Shown: positions 7,251 to 14,641, counted from the stretch's first letter. The stretch is 33,793 nucleotides of DNA from Bacillota bacterium (GCA_009783515.1 WRDI01000008.1:1-33793); one strand, 5' to 3'. Numbers and translations: made by a program. The notes: generated by a model not told the origin, from the sequence alone.

Positions 7251-7496
7251 ATGGAAATAGCGAGTTTAATTTTTGGCATTTTTGGACTATTATTTGGTTT
7301 TGGTGGATTTTTCGTTGGGTTACGCGCTTGGATTTGGGCAAAAAAGAACAACGACGAAATCAAGCAATTAAAGCTCACATTAGAAAAAAGAGAAAAAGAA
7401 ATCCGAGAAGTAAAAGAGTGGATTGGCGGAGAAATTATCGAAGGAAAGACTGCAAAAGAACACGGGATAAATTTCCTTGAAAATGGAGAAATGTAA
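7251..7496 (+). CDS. Small membrane-anchored coiled-coil protein
   Basis: An 81-aa protein with SD AAGGAG and ATG. Residues 3-28 (IASLIFGIFGLLFGFGGFFVGLRAW, glycine- and phenylalanine-rich) form one transmembrane helix. Residues 31-58 (KKNNDEIKQLKLTLEKREKEIREV) form a charged coiled coil, then comes a short polar tail. The topology recalls phage holin-like or DUF-type small membrane proteins, but no family is certain. It is the only protein gene on this strand inside the phage block, lies divergent from operator copy 1 and has its own promoter. Confidence 0.65.
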   Translation: MEIASLIFGIFGLLFGFGGFFVGLRAWIWAKKNNDEIKQLKLTLEKREKEIREVKEWIGGEIIEGKTAKEHGINFLENGEM

Positions 7497-7514
7497 CACC
7501 TTTCCTCAAATTTG

Positions 7515-7716
7515 ACCTTAAAAGCGTTGCGAGGGGGTGTCCAGAGGGAGCGCGAGGCGGCGGACGAAGTCCGCAAAAACAGTCCTGTGGACTGTTTTTA
7601 GCACGAGCGGCCGAAAGTGTTCCCCCTCTGGTGCCCTTTTGGACACTTTTGGAATGCCCCAAAAGTGCCATAATAAATGCACACATTCGGTGTGCCGAGG
7701 GCGTCGCGCCCTACGA
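7515..7716. repeat. REP-like hairpin cluster between two genes
   Basis: It starts with AAGCGTTGCGAGG, a word also found at 25256. A perfect 10-bp stem (AAAAACAGTC 7575-7584 with 7590-7599) is flanked by an outer imperfect inverted repeat (GTCCAGAGGGA..CCCTCTGG). It ends with the palindromic GAGGGCGTCGCGCCCTACGA word (about 7697-7716), which also occurs near 25.45 kb. No gene is seen. Confidence 0.6.
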
Positions 7717-9162
7717 TTACCCCCTCAACCCCTTTAACTTCCTCGCCAGTCTCTGCTTATCCCTCTGAATCTCACTCAAAACCGCCGGCGGCTTAAACGG
7801 CTCGGGCCGCGACATGATGTAATACCGCAGCTCGTCAAGGGCGTGGTCGTCCCGTTTCTTGGGAACGTCGCCCTCCCCCCACCAATACGTCTTGAATTCC
7901 CGAATCAAATTTACGCAGGTGTCAAAAATATACAGCCTCTCCCGCACTCCGCCGAGATACTGCTTGACCCTATTAATCCCGCTAAACAAATCCTTGTCCA
8001 CGTTAGTGTTGACCTGAATCCCGTGGTCCAAAAACAACTCTACCACACTTCTTTCGCTCGCCAAAGTCCTTTGCGAAGCCGCGCTGTCAATCAACGCGTT
8101 AAGCCGTCCAAAGTTGTCCGTATGCCACCCGAGTGCCCGCGACTTATCCTTAATCACCCCCGCGTGATACGCGACGCTCTGCCCCGCCCGATAATGCTCC
8201 TCAATTACATAAATATTGTCGTCGCCGTCGACGGCGTACCAGTGGCAGGACAGCGGATTATTCAGTCCGGGGTCAATCGACATCGTATCAAACCACGCAC
8301 GCGGCACGGCAAACGGCGGGATAACATGGACCGCGGGGTCAAATTCAGGATAAACCAGTCCCCGCCCGCCCACAAACCGCCCGTACCGCCGCTGCTCAAG
8401 TTGCTCGCGACTTAACGCCGCGCTAATCCGTTCCACCTCCGCGCTGTCAAGATAGGGGTTGTCCGCCCACTCCATGGCGATTGTCCACGTCTCGTCGTTC
8501 GCCTCCTCGTTCAAAAAAATGCGGTTATACACAAACGTCAGGCCTTTAAGCGGCGTCATGGTACCGAAAATCTCACCCTTTGTGTCCAAAACCCTCATGC
8601 GGCACTCGTCGTATACCTCCTCGGGCGGCTCCTCGTCAAACCACACAAAATCAAGACTCGCCCCCTGAAACTTCTCCCGCCCCATCTCCGCGCTCTTGAA
8701 CACAATTTTGCTTACACCGCCCGAGGCGTGCTTGACCAGAATATAGTCGATTACGCCCCCAGCGGGGAAGCTGCTTTTGCCGCTGTTCATCACAATACTA
8801 TGAATCCAGTCGGGATTGAGGTAATGCAAAATCTTGCTTTGCGCCACCTCGCGCGACACGGCGAGGGTGGGGCTGACCACCCACCCCGTCATGGGCTTTT
8901 TATTGTCACGATACGGGTGAATCCCCCTCGCCAGCCACACGCTTTCGGCGGCGCCGCACTCCGTTTTGCCGCTGCGGTTCCCCCCGAACACCCACCTGTT
9001 TCTTTTCAGGCACTTATGAAACTCCATTTGTTTAAGGTGGACAATTTCACCCGTATTATAATGCAAAAGCCTATTTTTCGCCTTCCTCTCCGCCTGCTTT
9101 TTCTCAATCAGCCGTAATTTGGCGATTATTTCCTTATCCGTCATAACTTTGTTTTTGGGCAT
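7717..9162 (-). CDS. terL: Phage terminase large subunit
   Basis: About 481 aa. The packaging ATPase and nuclease motor. Walker A is at about residue 60 (GGNRSGKTE), Walker B at about 172-178 (FVWFDEE), with the coupling-like motif GTMTPLKGLTF after it. The nuclease domain begins at FDTMSIDPGL (about 292) and carries LIDSAAS and a terminal DDHALDELRY acidic motif. All expected acidic residues are present, so both activities look intact. I prefer the inner start (MPKNKVMTDKEIIAK; GAGGGAAAG upstream). A duplicated start (MPKNKVMTDKEI) lies 33 codons upstream in frame at 9261 with its own SD, produced by a 51-bp duplication around a GC-rich element. It directly follows the dual-OB-like gene on the same strand. 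Confidence 0.9.
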   Translation of the reverse strand: MPKNKVMTDKEIIAKLRLIEKKQAERKAKNRLLHYNTGEIVHLKQMEFHKCLKRNRWVFGGNRSGKTECGAAESVWLARGIHPYRDNKKPMTGWVVSPTLAVSREVAQSKILHYLNPDWIHSIVMNSGKSSFPAGGVIDYILVKHASGGVSKIVFKSAEMGREKFQGASLDFVWFDEEPPEEVYDECRMRVLDTKGEIFGTMTPLKGLTFVYNRIFLNEEANDETWTIAMEWADNPYLDSAEVERISAALSREQLEQRRYGRFVGGRGLVYPEFDPAVHVIPPFAVPRAWFDTMSIDPGLNNPLSCHWYAVDGDDNIYVIEEHYRAGQSVAYHAGVIKDKSRALGWHTDNFGRLNALIDSAASQRTLASERSVVELFLDHGIQVNTNVDKDLFSGINRVKQYLGGVRERLYIFDTCVNLIREFKTYWWGEGDVPKKRDDHALDELRYYIMSRPEPFKPPAVLSEIQRDKQRLARKLKGLRG

Positions 9163-9275
9163 ACACTTTCCCTCGCAAAAAATTCCCCTCCCCCGGAGGG
9201 GTGCCCCAAAGGGGCGGGGTGGTTTTATTTCCTTATCCGTCATAACTTTGTTTTTGGGCATAAACTTTTCCTCGC
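9126..9275. repeat. 51-bp direct repeat flanking a GC-rich element at the terL start
   Basis: Copies 9126-9176 and 9225-9275 match at 49 of 51 bases and each contains a complete SD plus ATG for terL. The 48 bases between (9177-9224) are a GC-rich element (CCCCTCCCCCGGAGGGG stem, then GGGGCGGGGTGGTT) of the family dispersed through this window. Confidence 0.9.
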
Positions 9276-9298
9276 CTTTTGATAAATCGGGATTTATT

Positions 9299-9934
9299 TT
9301 ATAATTCCCTTGTAAAAATCTTAGCCGCAAATTTATAATACAAGTCGTTTTCGCCATAAGGCTCACAAGGTATACTCACGATTAAAATCGCCTTTTTTAG
9401 CTTAAATTTATCCAATTCTTCCTTGCGAAAATCCGGGTCTGTTAGGCAAATCGTATATTCGTTTCCCATATATATAAAAGACACTTTATGATGATGTCTG
9501 CCGTCGCCTTTAAGCGAAGTGTCGAAAACAATATCAAAAACCTCGACCGCGAGCAACGAATGGTTTAACCTTTTTACGTCGTCAGCCGTTAATTCCGCTT
9601 TATCGTTTGCAAAGATAAATTGCGGAGTATCAATTTTTCGGATCCTCAAAACCTCGCTCATAGTTAAGCGACCCTGCCCTATAATCGGCGCATCAACGTC
9701 AAGAAGCCAATTTTCCGTTTGACATTTTTGCGGAATGTGTTCTATCAAATTGACGGCGACAACGTCCAAAACATTGATAGGGTTTTTCTTATCGTCAAAT
9801 AATTCCTTAGAAACCGCCTCGCCGCTTTTTGAGCTTACAAGCCGTATCCATTTACCCGTGCCGACGTCAATTCCCGCCACACAATAAGCCCTATCCTTAA
9901 CCGATTTGGTTAATATGCAAATTTTCTTTACCAT
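9299..9934 (-). CDS. Dual OB-fold-like protein
   Basis: A 211-aa protein with SD GAGGAG and ATG. The N-terminus (KKICILTKSVKDRAYCVAGIDVGTGKWIRLVSSKSGEAVSKEL) and the later VLDVVAVNLIEHIPQKCQTENWLLD pattern match, in my recollection, the dual OB-containing domain proteins often encoded beside DUF488 genes. The C-terminal half (HHHKVSFIYMGNEYTICLTDPDFR) is again beta-rich. OB folds usually bind nucleic acid; no catalytic motif is visible. The DUF488 gene lies just upstream on the same strand, with a terminator between, and terL lies downstream. A joint nucleic-acid-related or defence-type role is inference. Confidence 0.6.
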   Translation of the reverse strand: MVKKICILTKSVKDRAYCVAGIDVGTGKWIRLVSSKSGEAVSKELFDDKKNPINVLDVVAVNLIEHIPQKCQTENWLLDVDAPIIGQGRLTMSEVLRIRKIDTPQFIFANDKAELTADDVKRLNHSLLAVEVFDIVFDTSLKGDGRHHHKVSFIYMGNEYTICLTDPDFRKEELDKFKLKKAILIVSIPCEPYGENDLYYKFAAKIFTREL

Positions 9935-9962
9935 TTTACTCCTCTCTTTGTGTTTGTAATTA

Positions 9963-9999
9963 CAAAAAACGAGAACCGCTTTTTTAAGCGCGATACCCG
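9963..9999 (-). terminator. Terminator after the DUF488 gene
   Basis: On the minus strand CGGGTATCGC (9999-9990) pairs with GCGGTTCTCG (9979-9970; nine of ten positions including wobbles), followed by TTTTTT at 9969-9964. It lies between the DUF488 gene and the dual-OB-like gene. Confidence 0.6.
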
Positions 10000-10025
10000 T
10001 TTTCTAAAACACGAATATATGTTTT

Positions 10026-10637
10026 TTATTTTTTCGGTCTGAAACCGATTTTTTTGTTGTGCTTTTTATAACTTTGCTCTAATAGGTTTTCGCACATATC
10101 CTCACCAAACAAATCGCCCCCGCAAAAGCCGCCCTTAAAATACAGCCCGACAAGCCGCTTTTCCAAATCACTCTGCCTTTCAATCACAACGTCGCCCTTC
10201 ACCGGCACAATATGCAAAACCTCAAAACCTCGGTGGCTAAACTCCTTCCCGCACAATGCGGCGCGGTGGCAATTAAGCGGGTCTTTTTCGGCGCACATCA
10301 AACAAACGCTTTTCCCCGCGTCCGTCAATTCCTCAACAGCCTTTATCCCGCCCATAAATGCCACACTTACCGCAAACTTTTCAAAATCCAAATACCCGTC
10401 CGTGTAATATATCTCATCTTCTTGCCGCGCACCGAATTCGTCCTTTAAATTTCTATACGCGATACCCTCCGTCGCCAAAACCTTCGACAAGTTTTTTTCG
10501 TTGAAAGCGGCAAAATACATCGACCGCGCCACGCTCCGCACGTCAATCACAAAATCAATCCCGACCCGCTTTATCGCCGCGACAAAATCCTCTATCCTAA
10601 ACCCCACATAACCGACTGTGTATATGTCTTTTTTCAT
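10026..10637 (-). CDS. DUF488 family protein
   Basis: A 203-aa protein with ATG start and AAGGA upstream. Family signatures: the opening strand IYTVGYVGFRIEDFVAAIKR, then DFVIDVRSVARSMYFAAFNEKNL, and the core motif LMCAEKDPLNCHRAALC (about residues 112-128) with the conserved Cys-x10-Cys-His-Arg. The biochemical function of DUF488 is not established. The charged C-terminal tail (residues 165-203) is less conserved. It pairs with a dual-OB-like gene downstream, an association seen in other bacteria. It lies between a DUF4417-like gene and the packaging genes. Confidence 0.8.
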   Translation of the reverse strand: MKKDIYTVGYVGFRIEDFVAAIKRVGIDFVIDVRSVARSMYFAAFNEKNLSKVLATEGIAYRNLKDEFGARQEDEIYYTDGYLDFEKFAVSVAFMGGIKAVEELTDAGKSVCLMCAEKDPLNCHRAALCGKEFSHRGFEVLHIVPVKGDVVIERQSDLEKRLVGLYFKGGFCGGDLFGEDMCENLLEQSYKKHNKKIGFRPKK

Positions 10638-10689
10638 ACAAGTCCTTCTTATCGACTGGGCTATCCTTCTTTCTCCTAATTCTTTTTCC

Positions 10690-11466
10690 TTAATTCGACG
10701 GGTAAAGCTCTCCGTTAAGCCGCTTCCGGGTATACTCGCTAAGCCCTAACTTTGCAATCAATTCTTCATGGTTAAACGCGCTATACGCCCTTATATTCCC
10801 CCGCATTTCGTCAAACGCCTCGCCGTAACATACAATCGCGGAGGGCTTAAGCACCTCCAACATTTTGTCATAGTTTCTCAAAAACTCTTTCTTAAATTCC
10901 TTTCTTCTCGCATAGGTTGTCACGGCTACCACAGAACCGACCTCTATGCCGTCAAAGCAAAAATCATAGCTTGCTTCGTCCGAACAAGCAACCGTCGGAA
11001 TAACCCTCATACCTTGCTTTTGCCAAAACGCACCACACCAACGGTTTTTGAATGTGCTGTAAATCTGCAAAGCCCGCGGCATATCAAAATACATACTGAA
11101 ATCGGGCGTCAGCAACGCGTAATATTGATCCAGTTTTTCTAACGCCTCTTCGGGTTTGTTATAAACCGTCTCAAACAGCCAGTCATAAGTAAAAAAGTGA
11201 ATGGTCTTGTGTTTATTGTCTACGTCGTTTTGTTTTGTCTTAACATAACTCCAGGGCTCAATTTTGTCAAGGTCTATATTTTGTTTTTTGATAAGCGGCA
11301 TATTGTACTTACCGACCATCTCAAAGCTGTCCCTAACCAACATTTGTTTCTTCTTCAATTTATCCTCTTCGTAAGGCGTCGGTTCGTCCGTTTGTATAAC
11401 CCTCTTGTTGCTTGCCGCCCTATTACCGGATAACAACTCTTTTATCTGTTTTTCATCAAACATCAT
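10690..11466 (-). CDS. DUF4417-like protein
   Basis: A 258-aa protein; SD AAGGAG precedes two consecutive ATGs. Features recalling DUF4417: TIHFFTYDWLFETVYNKPEE, LTPDFSMYFDMPRALQIYSTFKNRWCGAFWQKQGMRVIPTV, and DFCFDGIEVGSVVAVTTYARRKE..EFLRNYDKMLEVLKPSAIVCYG. The family is common in prophages and accessory islands; its role is unknown. The last nine residues (LNGELYPSN) and 43 bases of DNA are almost identical to the end of the unrelated small gene at 13197-13487. A terminator at 11487-11512 separates it from the upstream CPCC gene. Confidence 0.7.
   Translation of the reverse strand: MMFDEKQIKELLSGNRAASNKRVIQTDEPTPYEEDKLKKKQMLVRDSFEMVGKYNMPLIKKQNIDLDKIEPWSYVKTKQNDVDNKHKTIHFFTYDWLFETVYNKPEEALEKLDQYYALLTPDFSMYFDMPRALQIYSTFKNRWCGAFWQKQGMRVIPTVACSDEASYDFCFDGIEVGSVVAVTTYARRKEFKKEFLRNYDKMLEVLKPSAIVCYGEAFDEMRGNIRAYSAFNHEELIAKLGLSEYTRKRLNGELYPSN
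10691..10733. repeat. 43-bp gene-end repeat, copy 1
   Basis: It matches 13198-13240 at 40 of 43 positions and in both places encodes the C-terminal KRLNGELYPSN at the end of a gene. Confidence 0.9.
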
Positions 11467-11486
11467 TTTTCTCCTTTTTCTCTATC

Positions 11487-11512
11487 AAAAAAGCCAGTTT
11501 AGACCGGCTTTT
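11487..11512 (-). terminator. Intrinsic terminator after the CPCC gene
   Basis: On the minus strand AAAAGCCGGT pairs with ACTGGCTTTT (one mismatch), ending in TTTTTT. It lies between the CPCC gene and the DUF4417-like gene. Confidence 0.75.
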
Positions 11513-11527
11513 CAAAAATTATTTGGT

Positions 11528-11836
11528 TTATGTTTCCTCTTTATTATTTTGACGTCTAAATATCTCTTTTACCAGTCGTCCTTTCAGCCCTGCTCGGCTT
11601 TGACTCATAATTTCTTCCTTATGGTTCAGCCAAACGCTTTTATATTGATTATAATTTATATAATTTGCACCGCCTTCATAATCAGGCTTATCATTTTGGA
11701 CAGAGTCGTCCTCCCAACCGCAAACATCGCAAATGTCATGTATATGCTTAACTTCGTACATGCCGCATAATTTGCATTGATATGGCGGATACTCTATCAT
11801 TTTGCCCGTTCTTTCGTTTTTAATAAAAATACTCAT
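11528..11836 (-). CDS. CPCC-type cysteine-rich protein (possible immunity protein)
   Basis: A 102-aa protein with SD AAGGAGAG. Two CxxC pairs (C21/C24 and C36/C39) are followed by the family signature CGWEDDSVQNDKPDYEGGAN and an N-Y-x-Q motif, matching the CPCC cysteine-rich domain. CPCC proteins are frequent next to polymorphic toxin genes and are often taken as immunity proteins. Here the gene is 15 bases downstream of a toxin-like domain on the same strand. Cognate immunity is therefore likely but is inference. The first pair is CKLC rather than the textbook CPCC. Confidence 0.75.
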   Translation of the reverse strand: MSIFIKNERTGKMIEYPPYQCKLCGMYEVKHIHDICDVCGWEDDSVQNDKPDYEGGANYINYNQYKSVWLNHKEEIMSQSRAGLKGRLVKEIFRRQNNKEET

Positions 11837-11851
11837 ACTTGCTCTCCTTTT

Positions 11852-12178
11852 TTATGAAATAAAATAATCGCCATAATCTATGAATTGATCTTCAAAATAT
11901 TGTTCTCCGCGGTCCGGCTCAAAGTACGTTACTATTTTGCCATTCTTGTCTATGATCATAAATTCGTTCGTTTTCGGGTCATATTTGTAAACCGACCCGT
12001 TCTTCGCTTTAAATTCTTGTATGCCTTTTCCACTATTGTTTGCAAATTGACTTGCGGCTGTCGAATATTGTTCGGGCGTATCAAAACCCATTTCTTCGCC
12101 GTGTCTCTCAAAATGATCCCAAAAATTATTATCCGACGTCCAATTAATTCCCCACAAGCTTGGTCTTCCGTCACCCAT
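11852..12178 (-). CDS. Polymorphic-toxin-like C-terminal domain (orphan cassette)
   Basis: 108 aa. I chose the ATG of MGDGRPSLWG: GAGAGGTGG lies about 5 bases upstream, and the ATG overlaps the stop of a 31-aa ORF (ATGGGTGA). The pattern FWDHFERHGEEMGFDTPEQYSTAASQF..GSVYKYDPKTNEFMIIDKNGKIVTYFEPDRGEQYF is typical of C-terminal nuclease domains of Bacillota polymorphic toxins (BECR/barnase-EndoU-like RNase class), with candidate catalytic His in DHFERHG. There is no secretion, repeat or pre-toxin region, so it is a detached tip, flanked by CPCC genes on both sides. It may be an orphan recombination cassette or a phage-carried toxin. Assignment to a specific nuclease family is tentative. Confidence 0.65.
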   Translation of the reverse strand: MGDGRPSLWGINWTSDNNFWDHFERHGEEMGFDTPEQYSTAASQFANNSGKGIQEFKAKNGSVYKYDPKTNEFMIIDKNGKIVTYFEPDRGEQYFEDQFIDYGDYFIS

Positions 12179-12266
12179 TATACCACCTCTCAAAATACCT
12201 GTCAAGCGGCGGATCATATTCCTCCGACCGAATGTCGGAATCGTCCCATATTTGTTCATTATTCAT
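12171..12266 (-). CDS. 31-aa ORF translationally coupled to the toxin domain
   Basis: MNNEQIWDDS..DIRSEEYDPPLDRYFERWYNG. It has the best SD of the locus (GGAGGTG, 6-8 bases before ATG), while the toxin frame itself has a weaker one. Its TGA overlaps the toxin ATG by an eight-base ATGGGTGA. It is acidic and aromatic. It may be a remnant of the parent toxin's upstream region put out of frame by an indel, or a leader peptide that sets toxin translation. Confidence 0.55.
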   Translation of the reverse strand: MNNEQIWDDSDIRSEEYDPPLDRYFERWYNG

Positions 12267-12293
12267 TTTCGTTTCACCTCCAAAATTTCATTT

Positions 12294-13151
12294 TTAACGC
12301 CGCATTTGACCGGCTTTTTCAACTTTGTCCCAAATGTTTTTGAGCAGTACCCCGCCTATGTTTGCTTTTTCCTCAAATTCTTTGATAGTCGGATAGGACT
12401 GGTACCCTTCTTTTTTGTTAAACTCAAACAATTCAAAGCCATGTCCGTGCCCCGCCAATACCCCGTAGCCCTTTGATTTGTACCAAAACTCCATGTGCAA
12501 AGTCCTATCTAAGCCATCCAAAAAGCCCTTGAAGGTCGGATGAATCCTCTTACCCTCACTCAAAAGTTGCCTTGCTCTATTTAAGGAAACAAGATTCCCA
12601 TAATAACTCACTTCGTCCGGATTTTTTACGTCCCATTCATCTTGATACCAGCCACAAAACTCACATTCTTCGCCAAATTCCCTACTCGGGTGAACAAGAA
12701 TATTTTTACCGCATAAATCGCATATCTTGGGCTGATCTTTATACTCAATCGTAACTTTGTTTTTCTTTAATCCGACTTTTTCCGCGTTAAAGCTAAGCTC
12801 CGCCAAAACCTCGTCCTTCTTTTTATAGACCATTTTGACAAATCCCGCAGATTCGTCTTCAAGTCTTATCTCTACAGCCCCGTGCAATTCCCTCAAAGCT
12901 TTGGAACACTCCATATTTTCCGTTCCAAAAAACACAACGTCCAAATTGTACCTGACCTTTTCTTTTTGCTTATGCGCCTGTTTCCTTTCGTCGACACTGT
13001 GTAACTCGAACCAAAAGGTTTTTATATCCCGCGTATAATTATTTCCGGTATTCGAAAGTTCACACTTTGCATACCTTTCCAAAAACTCTTTGACCGTCAT
13101 ATATTCTCTCGGTTCGCCCCGCACATAAGGCGGAATATGCTCTATTGTCAT
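12294..13151 (-). CDS. Protein with a central CPCC-like zinc module
   Basis: A 285-aa protein with SD AGGAGAGG and ATG. The N-terminal 140 residues are beta-rich (TFWFELHS, VRYNLDVVFFG, AVEIRLEDE, VKMVYKK) without a family I recognise. Residues 144-180 hold two Cys pairs (CDLC, CEFC) followed by GWYQDEWDVKNPDEVSYYGN and NLVSLNRARQLL, parallel to the CPCC domain. The C-terminal part (ELFEFNKKEGYQSYPTIKEFEEKANIGG) is separate. Located immediately upstream of the toxin cassette, it may be a second immunity protein. The role is inferred from position and the Cys module. Confidence 0.55.
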   Translation of the reverse strand: MTIEHIPPYVRGEPREYMTVKEFLERYAKCELSNTGNNYTRDIKTFWFELHSVDERKQAHKQKEKVRYNLDVVFFGTENMECSKALRELHGAVEIRLEDESAGFVKMVYKKKDEVLAELSFNAEKVGLKKNKVTIEYKDQPKICDLCGKNILVHPSREFGEECEFCGWYQDEWDVKNPDEVSYYGNLVSLNRARQLLSEGKRIHPTFKGFLDGLDRTLHMEFWYKSKGYGVLAGHGHGFELFEFNKKEGYQSYPTIKEFEEKANIGGVLLKNIWDKVEKAGQMRR

Positions 13152-13196
13152 TTGCCCTCTCCTGTTAATTGATTTTTCTATGTCTGTCGGGCTTTT

Positions 13197-13487
13197 CTAA
13201 TTCGACGGATAAAGCTCCCCGTTAAGCCGCTTCCAGGTATGGTCATGCGGATTTTTGTGTTTTTCGGGAAATCCATGATCTGAAAAATCTCTATCTTTAA
13301 TCGCCCAACCGTCCGAATCAAACCATCTGCTCATAATTCTGTCTTTCGACTCTTGATGTTGTTCGTCAGGGTATAAGTCCGTTCTTGAATTAGGTTTTCC
13401 GCTTCTATTTTTATCATCTTTTGTAGAATCATCTATCTTTTTTCCAAACATTTTATTTGTTCCACCAGTCGGCTTACACATTGCCAT
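13197..13487 (-). CDS. Toxin-tip-like small protein
   Basis: A 96-aa hydrophilic protein with SD AGGAGG. Its second half (RWFDSDGWAIKDRDFSDHG..HKNPHDHTW) resembles extreme C-terminal segments of Bacillota polymorphic toxins, rich in Asp and His. No N-terminal delivery region is present. The final KRLNGELYPSN is shared with the DUF4417-like protein at 10690 through a 43-bp DNA repeat, which suggests recombination at the 3' end. It lies between the HNH gene and the CPCC-like gene, all on one strand. Activity is unproven. Confidence 0.5.
   Translation of the reverse strand: MAMCKPTGGTNKMFGKKIDDSTKDDKNRSGKPNSRTDLYPDEQHQESKDRIMSRWFDSDGWAIKDRDFSDHGFPEKHKNPHDHTWKRLNGELYPSN
13198..13240. repeat. 43-bp gene-end repeat, copy 2
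   Basis: 40 of 43 bases match 10691-10733 in the same orientation. The two stop codons differ (TAG here, TAA in copy 1). Confidence 0.9.
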
Positions 13488-13526
13488 TATATCATATCCT
13501 CCTATAAATGTATATCATTTTGTTGT

Positions 13527-14483
13527 CTAATTTGCTTTTATCAGCCTAAAATCCATTGAACAAGCCTGCCCACCGTTACCTGTCAATCTGAATCTGACGG
13601 ACACTCCCTCCACGTCCTCGACACAAAATTTTGTGACAAACTTTCCGGCAATATTGTACTTGGTCCTGACAACCTTATCACCGCAAAGCCATTCAATCTT
13701 GCTTGCGTAATCACTGACGACCGCTATCGTGCCGTCGTAATTATTCACGGCTATCGAACGTATTCTGGGCGGCAACGGACAACCAAACACCCTTGCGCTC
13801 TCCGCGACATTTTTCTTTGCCAAAAAATACCTTGCCTTCTTTTCAGGCTTAAGCGGCAAATTATTATCACACGTTTCCTCAAAAGTCAACAGCAAAACCG
13901 TGTGTTTCGCCCCTAAATCCGTTCCGACAAAAAACTCTGTCGGAACTTGCCCTCCGTCCGCCCTCACATGATTGACGATTACCCAGTCAATCCCCTCATA
14001 CGGATTGATAATTATCGGGATATTCCGCTCCCTGACCTCAATCCCCGTCCCGCCGAATTTGTCCAAATCCGCCCTTACCTTCCACCGCAAAACGCCGTTA
14101 CGTTCCTCAAACAAGGCTTGCGCTTCGGCATAATGACCCGCAAAAACAATTTCGCCGCATTCGTTGATTTTCAAAAAATGCCGTTTCGCGCTTTCCTCAT
14201 ACCCTATCCTCTCGGAGTTCCGATAATGCTTGACACCGTGACAGGCGGAACACAGCGCGACAATATCTTTAAGCGCCTGCGTCTTGGTTTTGACGTCAAA
14301 ATCCCAAACCTCGTGCGCGTCAAGCTCCGCATCGTTTGCGCCGCAAACACTGCAATGATTTTTCGCCCTTTTATAGCACGCCTGCCGCAAAATATCCCAA
14401 TCCTTTTTAGGCAGAATCGCGCTAAGGTTATTTCCCCACGCGCCCTTGGGCAAAAGGTTAATCGTTAATTTTAATGTTTTCAT
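13527..14483 (-). CDS. HNH endonuclease domain protein
   Basis: 318 aa. The start MKTLKLTIN is preferred (AAAGGG 6 bases upstream) over an in-frame GTG two codons earlier. Residues 44-86 form an HNH zinc module: CSVC (C44, C47), DAHEVWDFD with the catalytic-type His at about 57, then LKDIVALCSACHGVKHY (C78, C81, H82, H86). The C-terminal 220 residues are beta-rich and unrecognised (VDWVIVNHVRADGG.., VGTDLGAKHTVLLLTFEE, LPPRIRSIAVNNYDGTIAVVSD). HNH nucleases of this type occur in phage and defence settings. Promoter/operator copy 2 lies 39-73 bases upstream. It heads a run of same-strand toxin and accessory genes and may begin that operon. Confidence 0.75.
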   Translation of the reverse strand: MKTLKLTINLLPKGAWGNNLSAILPKKDWDILRQACYKRAKNHCSVCGANDAELDAHEVWDFDVKTKTQALKDIVALCSACHGVKHYRNSERIGYEESAKRHFLKINECGEIVFAGHYAEAQALFEERNGVLRWKVRADLDKFGGTGIEVRERNIPIIINPYEGIDWVIVNHVRADGGQVPTEFFVGTDLGAKHTVLLLTFEETCDNNLPLKPEKKARYFLAKKNVAESARVFGCPLPPRIRSIAVNNYDGTIAVVSDYASKIEWLCGDKVVRTKYNIAGKFVTKFCVEDVEGVSVRFRLTGNGGQACSMDFRLIKAN

Positions 14484-14521
14484 AGCCACCCTTTATTCGG
14501 TTATTCATACATTTCAAAGAC

Positions 14522-14580
14522 ATTTTAACACGCCAATATTGACACATGACTGTCAAGGTATGTACATTTCAAATATGAAA
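14522..14580 (-). promoter_or_regulatory. Conserved promoter/operator, copy 2 (HNH/toxin genes)
   Basis: On the minus strand: TGAGAATAATTTCA (near 14588-14575), 19 bases, TTGACA-N6-TGTCAA (14556-14539), 11 bases, TAAAAT (14527-14522). The predicted start is near 14515, about 32 bases before the HNH ATG. The upstream block and all spacings match copy 1. Confidence 0.65.
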
Positions 14581-14641
14581 TTATTCTCACAGTGTCCTGT
14601 GCTTCGTCAAAAAACTCTCTTTTCCGCGCTTTTTCCCCTTC

